A DNA stretch of 64,000 bases from Clavibacter californiensis. GTDB taxonomy: Bacteria > Actinomycetota > Actinomycetes > Actinomycetales > Microbacteriaceae. The notes under the pieces were generated by a model. The model had not been told where the DNA came from. It saw nothing but the letters and a program-made list of their open reading frames with translations, and did no database searches. The position numbers and the translations under genes are program-made. Positions 38,417 to 46,585 of the stretch are shown piece after piece; the stretch's first letter is position 1; every line of letters starts with the position of its first letter. The stretch lies in assembly GCF_021952865.1 (NCBI RefSeq), contig NZ_CP040792.1, positions 62,001 to 126,000 on the forward strand. The letters are read 5' to 3'.

Positions 38417-39799
38417 TCAGGCGCGCGACCGCGGCACCATCACCCGGGTCCAGGGCTCCAGCGTCATGCCGCCGCCCGCGCGGATCCGGTCGACGGAGCC
38501 GTCCGGCGCCCGGTCGACCGTGACCTCCTCGCCGACGGATCCGAAGCCGTCGCCCTCGACGATGCGCGCCGAGGAGTCGCCCGTGCGCTCGAGCACGTCC
38601 ACGGACTCGAGCGGGTGCTCCGCGGTCGGGTCGATGCGGAGGAAGCGGTCGCCGATCACCTGGAGGTCCTGCAGGCCCCAGACGTTCGCGAAGCGGCCGG
38701 CGAAGGGCGCGTCGACCGCGGCGCGCTCCTCCTCGGTGGCGGCGGAGTCGGCGAGCAGCAGCTCGAGGATGCCCGTGCTGAGCGCGCTCGCGGGGCCGTC
38801 GATCGCGTTCGTGAGGACGGTGACGGCCCAGCCGCTCGCGGGATCCACCGCCGTGCGCGTGATGTGGCCGGGGTACCCGCCCGAGTGGCCGACGACCGTG
38901 GCCTCGTGGGCGCCGGATCCGACACGCTCGATGATCAGGCCGTAGCCGTAGCGGCGGGTGCCGGCCGGATCCGTGCTGGAGGAGTACCGCGGCCGCTGCT
39001 GGACGCGCTTCGACGCGGCCGAGATGAGCCGCTCGTCGTCGGGCAGCACGAGCGCGGAGAAGAAGGTGACGAGCTCGGACGCGGTGCTCGTGACCCCGGT
39101 GGCCGCGGCCATGGCGCGCGTGTCGACGTGCGGGAGGACGGTGCGCTCGCGCGACGTGCGGAGCGAGGTGGACGCGGCCGCGTACTCGTCCGCGCGCTCC
39201 GGGACGTACTCGGCGGTGGTGTCGCGGAGGCCGAGCGGTGCGGCGATCCGCTCGGCGAGGTAGTCCGCGAACGACAGGCCGGACGCCGCCTCGATCACGA
39301 GGCCGAGCAGCGAGTACCCGATGTTCGAGTAGTTGAACGCGGTGTCGGGGGCGACCTTCGCGATGCCGGGCGAGGTCGCGATGGCGATCAGGTGCGCGCG
39401 GTCGGGGAACGGGCCGGAGTGCTGCCAGTGGTCGCCGTCGAACCCGTCGCGGAGGACGCCCGCGCCGTGCTCGAGGAGGGCGGCGATCGTGACGTCGGCG
39501 AGCTCGGATCCCGCCTCCGCCAGCTCGGGCACGTGCTGGCCGAGCGTGTCGTCGAGGCGGAGGGCGCCCTGCTCGGCGAGCTGGAGGACGGCAGCGGCGG
39601 CGAACGACTTGGAGTGCGACGCGACCCGGAAGAGGTGCGCGGGGGTCAGCGGCGCGTCGGTGGTGGGATCCGCGACGCCGAACGCCTCGGACAGCACGAC
39701 CTCGCCGTGCCGGGCGATGGCGACCTGCGCGCCGGGGACGCGGGTCTGCCAGACGCGGTGGTCGAGCCAGGTGCGGACGTAGTCGAGGATCTCGGTCAT
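38417..39799 (-). CDS. serine hydrolase, beta-lactamase/D-aminopeptidase family
   Basis: 460-residue member of the class C beta-lactamase-like serine hydrolases. SHSK (about residues 61-64, in FRVASHSKSFAAAA) is the SXXK nucleophile motif and YSN in FNYSNIGYSLLG is the second motif. A C-terminal lipocalin-like beta domain of about 130 residues follows. There is no signal peptide, so it is probably cytoplasmic, with an esterase or D-aminopeptidase-like role rather than drug resistance. The ATG at 39799 starts the domain; the frame upstream is antisense shadow of the next genes. Confidence 0.9.
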   Translation of the reverse strand: MTEILDYVRTWLDHRVWQTRVPGAQVAIARHGEVVLSEAFGVADPTTDAPLTPAHLFRVASHSKSFAAAAVLQLAEQGALRLDDTLGQHVPELAEAGSELADVTIAALLEHGAGVLRDGFDGDHWQHSGPFPDRAHLIAIATSPGIAKVAPDTAFNYSNIGYSLLGLVIEAASGLSFADYLAERIAAPLGLRDTTAEYVPERADEYAAASTSLRTSRERTVLPHVDTRAMAAATGVTSTASELVTFFSALVLPDDERLISAASKRVQQRPRYSSSTDPAGTRRYGYGLIIERVGSGAHEATVVGHSGGYPGHITRTAVDPASGWAVTVLTNAIDGPASALSTGILELLLADSAATEEERAAVDAPFAGRFANVWGLQDLQVIGDRFLRIDPTAEHPLESVDVLERTGDSSARIVEGDGFGSVGEEVTVDRAPDGSVDRIRAGGGMTLEPWTRVMVPRSRA

Positions 39800-40010
39800 G
39801 GGGGTGCTCCGGGGATCGGGGACGGCGGGCGTGCCGGACTCTACGCGACCCGCGCTCGCCCCCGCCTGATCCGTCGAGCGAACCGCGGGGACCCGGCCGC
39901 ATCCGCGGAGCGAACGTCTGGCGCTCCCCGCTGGGCGCCTCCTGGACGGGCGGGACGATCGGCGGCCCCGTCCCGTCTGCTGGGTGACGCACCACCCGAC
40001 AGGAGCAGCC

Positions 40011-40133
40011 ATGAACGACCCGACCCGCGGATCCCGTGCCGCGCAGACCGCATCCGCATCCCCCCGCCCGACCGGCGCGGTAGCCGGCGGTGCGGCGGCC
40101 GTCGGCGCCGACGTCCGCGGAGCCGCGCGATGA
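40011..40133 (+). CDS. 40-residue small protein
   Basis: Short reading frame MNDPTRGSRAAQ..., low-complexity Ala/Gly-rich. ATG is preceded by AGGAG at a good distance. Its TGA overlaps the ATG of the next membrane-protein gene in an ATGA junction, so it may act as a translated leader that couples ribosomes to that gene. Function as a protein is doubtful. Confidence 0.5.
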   Translation: MNDPTRGSRAAQTASASPRPTGAVAGGAAAVGADVRGAAR

Positions 40134-40537
40134 GCGCCCGCGCTGCCGGCCCCGTCCTCCGCCGCCGCCCGCGGGCCACGCGCGCCGCCGCCGTCACCGG
40201 CCTCGTCGTGGTGATCGTGGTCGTGGTCGTCGCGCTGCTGCCCGTGCTCGGGTTCATCGGCGCGGCCGACGCGGCCACCGCCGGCCAGCTCGACGTGCCC
40301 GTGACGCTCATCGCGCTCGGCGTGGGCGTGTCGCTGGTGGTCGCGGTCGTGATGCTCGGGATCGCCGCCCGCACCCGGGACGGCCGCGTCGCCTGGGTCG
40401 CCGCCGTCTCCGCCGTGGTGGCGACGCTCGTGGGATCCGCGTGGCCGCTCGTCGCCACCGTGATCGCGAGCGTCGACCAGGTGCAGGACGCGATCCCCTT
40501 CGTGCAGGACCTCATCGGGCGCGTGCTCGGGGGCTGA
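40130..40537 (+). CDS. small membrane protein
   Basis: 135-residue protein of unknown function with three likely membrane helices (about residues 20-43, 56-78 and 87-110) after a basic N-terminus, RRRPRATRAA. The C-terminal 25 residues are amphipathic (VDQVQDAIPFVQDLIGRVLG). It starts at the ATGA junction with the 40-residue frame, with no Shine-Dalgarno of its own that I can see. It ends 36 bp before a strong terminator shared with the convergent nitroreductase gene. Confidence 0.72.
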   Translation: MSARAAGPVLRRRPRATRAAAVTGLVVVIVVVVVALLPVLGFIGAADAATAGQLDVPVTLIALGVGVSLVVAVVMLGIAARTRDGRVAWVAAVSAVVATLVGSAWPLVATVIASVDQVQDAIPFVQDLIGRVLGG

Positions 40538-40572
40538 CACCTGCTCCCCGGGTGCCGTGCCCCGGACGCACG

Positions 40573-40604
40573 AGCGGCCGCCGACCCGTGGGTCGGCGGC
40601 CGCT
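40573..40604. terminator. bidirectional terminator
   Basis: A perfect 15-bp stem, AGCGGCCGCCGACCC with GGGTCGGCGGCCGCT, and a two-base apex lie between the convergent membrane-protein and nitroreductase genes. Confidence 0.8.
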
Positions 40605-40618
40605 GTCGTGAGCGGCGG

Positions 40619-41227
40619 CTACTCGCGGACGAGCACCAGCTCGGAGAGCGGGAGGCGCGAGCGCGGCGCGGTCTCGCGCTCGGCGAGCGGGCCCTCGAGC
40701 GCGTCGGCGGGCGCGACCGTGCCGACCGCGGTGACGGTGAGCGGCTGCAGGTTCTCGGGCAGGTCGAACGCGGCGGACAGCTCGTCGAACTCGACGCCGG
40801 CCATCTGGTGCGTGTGCAGGCCCTCAGCCTGCGCCTGGACGGAGAGGTGGGCGACGGCCTGGCCGAGGTCGTACGCGGCGTAGGGGCGCTTCTCACCCTC
40901 GACCGTGGAGGTCTCGGCGATCGCGACGACGAACGCGGAGGCGTTCACGGCCCATGCGGCGTTGAAGCCGACGAGCGCGTCGACGATGGTGTCGAACGCG
41001 TGCGTGCCGCGGCGGGCGGCGATGAAGCGGCGCGGCTGGTGGTTGCTGGCGGACGGCGCCCAGCGCGCGGCCTCGAGCAGCGCGTCGAGCTGCTGGTCGG
41101 AGACGGTGGCCTCCGCGTCGAAGGAGCGCGGGCTCCAGCGGGCGTCGAGCTCGCGCACGATCGGCACGGCGGTGTCGGCGGTGCGGGCGGTGGATGCGGA
41201 GGTGGTGGCGTCCTCGGTGAGGGTCAT
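40619..41227 (-). CDS. nitroreductase-family FMN oxidoreductase
   Basis: 202-residue flavin enzyme. The family pattern is present: LDARWSPRSFDAEATVSDQQ (FMN-phosphate Arg and Ser), LLEAARWAPSASNHQPRRFI, then VAHLSVQAQAEGLHTHQMAG and a C-terminal LPLSELV. It probably reduces quinones or nitro compounds with NAD(P)H; the substrate is not resolved. The ATG at 41227 follows GAAGGA six bases upstream. It is separate from the Gfo/Idh gene by 117 bp on the same strand. Confidence 0.92.
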   Translation of the reverse strand: MTLTEDATTSASTARTADTAVPIVRELDARWSPRSFDAEATVSDQQLDALLEAARWAPSASNHQPRRFIAARRGTHAFDTIVDALVGFNAAWAVNASAFVVAIAETSTVEGEKRPYAAYDLGQAVAHLSVQAQAEGLHTHQMAGVEFDELSAAFDLPENLQPLTVTAVGTVAPADALEGPLAERETAPRSRLPLSELVLVRE

Positions 41228-41344
41228 GGCGAATCCTTCGGTCGATGTCGGGGATGCGGCACAGCGTCGGGCCTCGCGGATCACAATGCGGGACGCCGCC
41301 CGGCTATTCCTGGGTGACGCCGAGCAGCATCCCCGCCGCGCGGC

Positions 41345-42490
41345 CTAGCCCGCCAGCGGGTCGCGCACGTCCTCGAAGAGGCCCGACTCCGCGGAACGGC
41401 CCGCCGCCTCCATCAGCGCGAGGCTGCCGAGGTTGTCGCGGCCGCTCGTCTCGGGCGGCGGGCCGCCGAGGATCGAGAGGGCGAATGCGCGCAGGCCCGC
41501 GGCCCGGCCGATGAGCGGCAGGGTCTCGAGGTCGAGCTCGCGCTCGGAGCCGTCCGCGTCCCGGATCCCGACCCGGTCGGCCGAGACGCCCTCGCCGCGG
41601 CTCGTGAAGGTCAGCTCGCCGTCCTCGCCGGAGATGCGCCACTCGCCCGCCCACGGCGTGACCGGTCCGCGGTGCAGCCAGCTGCCGCGGTAGTCGACGA
41701 TCAGGCCGCCCTCCAGCTCGATGACCATGGAGGCGACCGCGGGGTCGCGGTAGTGGCTGAACGACGGGCGGCTGGTGCGCGCGAACACGCGCACGGCCTC
41801 TCGGCCGGTGACCATGCGGATCAGGTCGAAGTGGTGGATCGCCATGTCGTTGATGATCGGCTGCGGGAACCGGTAGTGCGGGTAGTCGTCGGGCTCGTCG
41901 TTGTCCCACTGGCGGAAGTCGATCTCGATGGTCGCGACCTCGCCCAGCGCGTCGGCCGCGAGCAGCTCGCGCACGCGGCGCGGTGCCGGGTACCAGCGGT
42001 AGTTCTGGCTGACCTGCACGATGAGACCGAGCTCCTCAGCCCTGCGGACCACGGCGGCGGCCTCGGCGGTCGAGTTCGCGAACGGCTTCTCGACGATCAC
42101 GTGCTTGCCCGCCTCGAGCGCCTCCAGCGCGAGCGGGGCGTGCGTGACGGCCGGAGCCGTGACGATGACGGCGTCCGCCTCCACCGCGGCGAGCGCGTCG
42201 GCGAGCGAGGCGAAGGCAGCGGATGCGGGGAGGCCGAGCAGCGCGCGGACCTTCTCGCGGGTGGGCTCGCTCGGATCCACGATCGCGGCGACCTCGATCT
42301 CGGCGACGCGGGGCACGGCGTTGCGCGCCCAGTCGCCGCCCCAGCCGCCGAGGCCGACGTGGATCACGCGGACGCGGGGGCCGGAGTGGGAGGCCGCGGG
42401 CGCGGGCGACCCGGCCGGACTGGGCGCGTGCGCCGGGCCGGGCTTCGGTGCGGCGGCCGGAGTCGCGGGCGTGTCGCTCGCGGCGCTCAT
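41345..42490 (-). CDS. Gfo/Idh/MocA-family sugar oxidoreductase
   Basis: 381-residue NAD(P)-dependent dehydrogenase. A low-complexity Ala/Pro-rich N-terminal tail (about 37 residues) precedes the Rossmann motif VIHVGLGGWGGDWARNAVPR. VEKPFANS carries the conserved EKP lysine. The C-terminal substrate domain has HHFDLIRMVTGREAV. It overlaps the ThuA-domain gene by 4 bp (ATGA), which implies coupling. ThuB, the partner of ThuA in Sinorhizobium trehalose oxidation, belongs to this family, so conversion of a sugar to a 3-keto derivative is a reasonable inference. Confidence 0.92.
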   Translation of the reverse strand: MSAASDTPATPAAAPKPGPAHAPSPAGSPAPAASHSGPRVRVIHVGLGGWGGDWARNAVPRVAEIEVAAIVDPSEPTREKVRALLGLPASAAFASLADALAAVEADAVIVTAPAVTHAPLALEALEAGKHVIVEKPFANSTAEAAAVVRRAEELGLIVQVSQNYRWYPAPRRVRELLAADALGEVATIEIDFRQWDNDEPDDYPHYRFPQPIINDMAIHHFDLIRMVTGREAVRVFARTSRPSFSHYRDPAVASMVIELEGGLIVDYRGSWLHRGPVTPWAGEWRISGEDGELTFTSRGEGVSADRVGIRDADGSERELDLETLPLIGRAAGLRAFALSILGGPPPETSGRDNLGSLALMEAAGRSAESGLFEDVRDPLAG

Positions 42491-43218
42491 CGGGCGAGGA
42501 ACCAGTCGCGCCGGTGCTCGTCGGCCGTGAGGTCGGCGCGGCCGTCCCGCGGCGCGACCCAGCGGGCGGCGTTCGCGAGCACGCGGCGGATGTCGGGGTG
42601 GTGGTACACGGGGTACTCCTGATCACCCGGCGAGAAGTAGAAGACCCGGCCGCGCCCGCGGTGGTACGCGACGCCCGAGCGGAAGACCTCGCCGCCCGCG
42701 AAGGTGGAGAGGAACACCTCCTCGTCGGGGCGCGGGATGTCGAACTGCTCGCCGTACATCTCCTGCCGGTCGATGACGATCGGGTGCGGGATCCCGGCGG
42801 CGATCGGGTGCTGCGGCGCGATGGTCCAGACCAGCTCGCGCTCGCCGTCGTTCCGCCACTTGAGCGAGCACGTCGTGCCCATCAGGCGCGTGAAGACCTT
42901 CGAGTAGTGGCCGGAGTGCAGGACGACGAGGCCCATGCCGGCGTGCACGTGGCGGATCACGCGCGCGACGACCTCGTCGGACACCTCGCCGTGCGCGACG
43001 TGGCCCCACCAGTAGAGGACGTCGGTGGCGGCGAGGCGCTCCTCGGTGAGGCCGTGCTGATCCTCCTGGAGGGTCGCGGTGCCCACGCGCGCGTCGTCGC
43101 CCAGCAGCTCGCGGAGGCCGTCCGCGACGACGGCGTGGATCCCGTCCGGGTAGTGCGACAGGACGGTCGCGTCCCCCCGGCTCTCGTGCACGTTCTCGTT
43201 CCAGACGACGATGTCCAT
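42487..43218 (-). CDS. ThuA-domain protein (trehalose utilisation-like)
   Basis: 243-residue ThuA-like protein, a glutamine-amidotransferase-like fold without confirmed enzyme activity. Landmarks are VVWNENVHESRGD, DVLYWWGHVAHGEV, GMGLVVLHSGHYSKVF and a conserved YHRGRGRVFYFSPGDQEYPV. The ATG at 43218 has GAGGAG four bases upstream; an in-frame ATG at 43230 overlaps that ribosome-binding site and is less likely. It is translationally coupled to the Gfo/Idh gene and divergent from a TIM-barrel isomerase, suggesting one pathway for a disaccharide or keto-sugar. Confidence 0.92.
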   Translation of the reverse strand: MDIVVWNENVHESRGDATVLSHYPDGIHAVVADGLRELLGDDARVGTATLQEDQHGLTEERLAATDVLYWWGHVAHGEVSDEVVARVIRHVHAGMGLVVLHSGHYSKVFTRLMGTTCSLKWRNDGERELVWTIAPQHPIAAGIPHPIVIDRQEMYGEQFDIPRPDEEVFLSTFAGGEVFRSGVAYHRGRGRVFYFSPGDQEYPVYHHPDIRRVLANAARWVAPRDGRADLTADEHRRDWFLAR

Positions 43219-43287
43219 GGCGCTCCTCATCGGGCGGTGGTCGGGGTGGTCGGGCGATCGCGCGACCGGCTCGACCCGTGATCGGCC

Positions 43288-43316
43288 GTGACGCGGCGGA
43301 TGCCCGCGCCTACGAT
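43288..43316 (+). promoter_or_regulatory. promoter for isomerase gene
   Basis: GTGACG (43288-43293), a 17-bp spacer and TACGAT (43311-43316) match the -35/-10 pattern. The -10 ends seven bases before ATG 43324, so the transcript would start at or next to that codon. Confidence 0.55.
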
Positions 43317-43323
43317 CGTACGC

Positions 43324-43398
43324 ATGCCCCGCGCCGACGCGGGCGACCCGGGAGGCCGCATGACCGCCAGCGACGACGACCGCGGAGCGATCCGGTGA
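43324..43398 (+). CDS. 24-codon upstream reading frame
   Basis: MPRADAGDPGGRMTASDDDR plus four residues. It begins at the predicted transcript start and its TGA overlaps the GTG of the isomerase gene (GTGA). An internal GGAGG and ATG (43360) could restart ribosomes within it. It may be a leaderless coupling peptide rather than a functional protein. Confidence 0.4.
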   Translation: MPRADAGDPGGRMTASDDDRGAIR

Positions 43399-44276
43399 GC
43401 GGGCCGACCGGGGCCGCCGGGCCGACCGGCGCCGACCGTCCCACCGCGTCCACCCGTCCGACCGACAAGGCCGTGCACGCGTGGTCCCTCGACGGGACGC
43501 TCGGGCGGCCGCGCGTCCCCGGGCCCGATGGATCCGGCCCGAGCACGGCAGGCGGCCGAGCAGCGGACGCGCTCAACCTCCTCGACCTGCCCGCCGAGCT
43601 CGCGCGGCGCGGCTACCGGGCCGTGCAGATCACCCACTTCCAGCTGCCGACGCGGGACGCCGGCTACCTCGCGGAGCTGCGCGCGTCGCTCGCGGCGTCG
43701 GGGATCACGCTCGACGCGTTCCTCGTCGACGACGGCGACCTCACGCACCCGACCGATGCCGACCTGCACGAGCGGTGGATCTCGGACCAGCTCGACGACG
43801 CCGAGACGCTCGGCGCGCACCACGCCCGCGTCGTCGCCGGCCGGAGCGCACCGACGCCCGAGCTGCTCGCGTCGAGCGCGCGGCGTCTGTCGCGGCTGGC
43901 CGCCGCGCACCCGGCCGTCGCGGTCGTCACCGAGAACTGGCGCGAGCTGCTGCCCGACGCGGACGCGGTGCTCGCGCTCCTGGCCGACGCCGTCGACGTG
44001 CGCCTCCTCATCGACCTCGGCAACTGGACCATGCCCCACAAGCACGAGCAGCTCGCCCGCATCGCGCCGCACGCGGTCACCTGCCATGCCAAGGCCCACC
44101 GCGACGAAGCCGGCCGCCTCGACGACGTCGACTACGCCCGCTCCCTCCGCGTGCTGCAGGACGCGGGCTACCAGGGCGCGCTCGCGATGGTCAACGAGTC
44201 GACCCGGCCCGACGGATCCGACGAGTGGGACGGCCTCGAGCAGGAGCACGACGTGGTGCGGCGGGTCTTCGGGTGA
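43395..44276 (+). CDS. sugar-phosphate isomerase/epimerase-like TIM-barrel protein
   Basis: 293-residue member of the xylose-isomerase-like TIM-barrel superfamily. After a Pro/Thr-rich N-terminus (about 55 residues) come LPAELARRGYRAVQITHFQL, SGITLDAFLVDDGDLTHP, VAVVTENWRELL, VRLLIDLGNWTMPH and the metal-site segment VTCHAKAHR. The start GTG has GGAG seven bases upstream and overlaps the short upstream frame. It is divergent from the ThuA-Gfo/Idh pair. Related enzymes isomerise or cleave keto-sugars; the exact reaction is unknown. Confidence 0.85.
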   Translation: MSGPTGAAGPTGADRPTASTRPTDKAVHAWSLDGTLGRPRVPGPDGSGPSTAGGRAADALNLLDLPAELARRGYRAVQITHFQLPTRDAGYLAELRASLAASGITLDAFLVDDGDLTHPTDADLHERWISDQLDDAETLGAHHARVVAGRSAPTPELLASSARRLSRLAAAHPAVAVVTENWRELLPDADAVLALLADAVDVRLLIDLGNWTMPHKHEQLARIAPHAVTCHAKAHRDEAGRLDDVDYARSLRVLQDAGYQGALAMVNESTRPDGSDEWDGLEQEHDVVRRVFG

Positions 44277-44286
44277 CGGGAGCCCC

Positions 44287-44316
44287 GGTGAGCTGAGCCC
44301 CTGGTGAGCTGAGCCC
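44287..44316. repeat. tandem 14-bp repeat
   Basis: GGTGAGCTGAGCCC occurs twice, at 44287-44300 and 44303-44316, in the gap between convergent genes. It looks like a slippage duplication and has no clear function. Confidence 0.6.
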
Positions 44317-44334
44317 GCGTGGGGCGAGCCCGGA

Positions 44335-46233
44335 TCAGCCCAGCGCCGACTCCGCATCCGCCGCGACGGCCTTCTGCACCGCGAACTGGGTGCGGTGCAG
44401 CTCCTCGTACCGGCCGCCCGCGGCCAGCAGCTCCTCGTGCGTGCCGCGCTGGACGATCGTGCCGTCCTCGACCACGAGGATCAGGTCCGCGTGGCGGATG
44501 GTGGAGAGCCGGTGGGCGATCACCAGGGCCGTGCGCCCCTCGAGCGCCTCGCTGAGCGCGGCCTGCACCGCGGCCTCCGACGTCGAGTCGAGCGCCGCCG
44601 TCGCCTCGTCGAGGATCACGACGCGCGGCTGGGCGAGCAGGAGCCGCGCGATGGTCATGCGCTGGCGCTCGCCGCCGGAGAGCCGGTAGCCGCGCTCCCC
44701 CACCATGGTGTCGAGCTGGTCGGGCAGCGAGCGGATGAGCGGCTCGAGCCGCGCGCGTCGGACGGCGTCCCACACCTCGTCCTCGGTGGCCTCCGGCCGC
44801 GCGAGGCGCAGGTTGGACAGGATCGTCTCGTGGAAGAGGTGGCCGTCCTGGGTCACCATGCCGAGCGTGTGCCGCATGGACGCGAAGGTCACGTCGCGCA
44901 CGTCGGTCTCCGCGAGCCGCACGGCACCGCTGTCGACGTCGTACAGGCGCGAGAGGAGCTGCGCGATCGTGGACTTGCCGGCGCCTGACGTGCCGACGAG
45001 CGCGACGGTCTGCCCCGGCTCGATGCGGAAGGACACGCCGTGCAGCACCTCCTCGCCGCCGCGTGTGTCGAGCGTCGAGACCTCCTCGAGCGAGGCGAGC
45101 GACACCTTGTCCGCCGACGGGTAGGCGAAGCGGACGTCGTCGAACTCGACCGCTACCGGGCCCTCGGGGACGCGGACGGAGTCGGGCTTCTCCTGGATGA
45201 GCGGCTCGAGGTCCAGCACCTCGAAGACGCGCTCGAAGCTGACGACCGCGCTCATGATCTCGACCCGCGCGTTCGCCAGGCCGGTCAGCGGCGCGTACAG
45301 GCGCGTCAGGAGCAGCGCGAGGGTGACGACCTCGCCGGTGTCGAGCTGCCCGCCGAGCGCGAGGGCGCCGCCGAGCCCGTAGACCAGCGCGAGCGCGAGG
45401 GCGGAGACGAGCATCAGCGCGGTGACGAAGACGAACTGCAGCATCGCGGTGCGGACCCCGATGTCGCGGACGCGGGCGGCACGGACGCGGAACTCCGCGG
45501 ACTCCTCGTCCGGGCGGCCGAACAGCTTCACGAGGGTCGCGCCGGGTGCCGAGAAGCGCTCGGTCATCTGAGTGCTCATGGCGGAGTTGTGGTCGGCGGC
45601 CTCGCGGCGGAGCGCGGCGAGGCGACCGCCCATGCGGCGTGCGGGGATCAGGAACACGGGGAGCATGATCACCGCGAGCACGGTCACGAGCCACGACGTG
45701 CTGAGCATGACGATCAGGGTGAGGATCAGCGACACGACGTTCGTGACCACACCCGACAGCGTGCCGCTGAAGGCCTGCTGCGCGCCGATGACGTCGTTGT
45801 TGAGGCGGCTCACCAGGGCGCCGGTGCGCGTGCGGGTGAAGAACGCGATGGGCATCTTCTGGACGTGGTCGAAGACGGCGGTGCGGAGGTCGAGGATCAC
45901 GCCCTCGCCGATGCGCGCCGAGAACCAGCGCGTCACGAGCGACACGGCGGCGTCGGCCACGGCCACGAGCGCGATGACGACGGCGAGCCGGACGATCGTG
46001 GCGGTCTCGCCGCGGGCGACGATGACGTCGACCACCTGGCCGGCGAGCACCGGGGTCGCCACCGCGAGGAACGCGCCGACGACGGACAGCCCGATGAAGA
46101 CGAGCAGCTTCGCCCGGTACGGCACCGCGAACGTCATGATCCGCTTCACGGACTCGCGGGAGATCCCGCGCGACCCGTCGCGGGCGCTGGAGATCTTGTA
46201 GAGCGAGCTCCAGGCGACGCCTTCCATGCTCAT
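44335..46233 (-). CDS. ABC exporter (fused membrane and ATPase domains)
   Basis: 632-residue type IV ABC exporter half-transporter (MsbA-like). Six membrane helices in residues about 45-330 are followed by an ATPase domain with ALVGTSGAGKST (Walker A), VTQDGHLFHETI (Q-loop), YRLSGGERQRMTIARLL (signature) and VVILDEATAALDSTSE (Walker B). The switch His is in VIAHRLSTIRHAD. The expected TEVE-type partner is absent, so it probably forms a homodimer. The ATG at 46233 (MSMEG) has AGAGGAA upstream. Substrate is unknown; lipids and drugs are common for the group. Confidence 0.94.
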   Translation of the reverse strand: MSMEGVAWSSLYKISSARDGSRGISRESVKRIMTFAVPYRAKLLVFIGLSVVGAFLAVATPVLAGQVVDVIVARGETATIVRLAVVIALVAVADAAVSLVTRWFSARIGEGVILDLRTAVFDHVQKMPIAFFTRTRTGALVSRLNNDVIGAQQAFSGTLSGVVTNVVSLILTLIVMLSTSWLVTVLAVIMLPVFLIPARRMGGRLAALRREAADHNSAMSTQMTERFSAPGATLVKLFGRPDEESAEFRVRAARVRDIGVRTAMLQFVFVTALMLVSALALALVYGLGGALALGGQLDTGEVVTLALLLTRLYAPLTGLANARVEIMSAVVSFERVFEVLDLEPLIQEKPDSVRVPEGPVAVEFDDVRFAYPSADKVSLASLEEVSTLDTRGGEEVLHGVSFRIEPGQTVALVGTSGAGKSTIAQLLSRLYDVDSGAVRLAETDVRDVTFASMRHTLGMVTQDGHLFHETILSNLRLARPEATEDEVWDAVRRARLEPLIRSLPDQLDTMVGERGYRLSGGERQRMTIARLLLAQPRVVILDEATAALDSTSEAAVQAALSEALEGRTALVIAHRLSTIRHADLILVVEDGTIVQRGTHEELLAAGGRYEELHRTQFAVQKAVAADAESALG

Positions 46234-46585
46234 GGTGGTTCCTCTCGTGGGCGCCCGCTCGGTGCGCGCGGGGTTCGCCGGGGCTGGGTCCTCTGCGGCG
46301 GACCGTGCATCCGCGTCCATGCACCGACCGGGACGTGGTCGTCGTGACCGGATCCGCGGACGAGCCTGGACGGATCGTCGTGCCGGTGGGCGCATGCCCA
46401 TCATGAGCCACGGACGGACGCGATCGCGCCCGTCGGGCGAAGCGTCACCGGATGGCCGTCGGGCGGAGGACGGATCCGGGTCCGCCGCGCGGACCACCTC
46501 GCCGCCGCAGGATGCGCCCTGGCGACTCCCGGAGTACCTCCTGCGCCCGGCGAGGCCGGCGCATCGTCGTTCCTAGCGTGAGGGC
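46234..46585. other. divergent intergenic region with a dyad
   Basis: This 352-bp gap separates the ABC exporter from the ferritin-like gene. It contains the 20-bp dyad GTGCAT-8-ATGCAC (46305-46324), a possible operator for the exporter. TAGCGT (46574-46579) lies six bases before the ferritin-like ATG. No credible coding frame was seen. Confidence 0.45.

Noticed and set aside
44287-44316. Tandem 14-bp repeat as start of a CRISPR or attachment site
   Set aside because: Only two copies, two-base spacer and no associated genes; simple slippage is enough.
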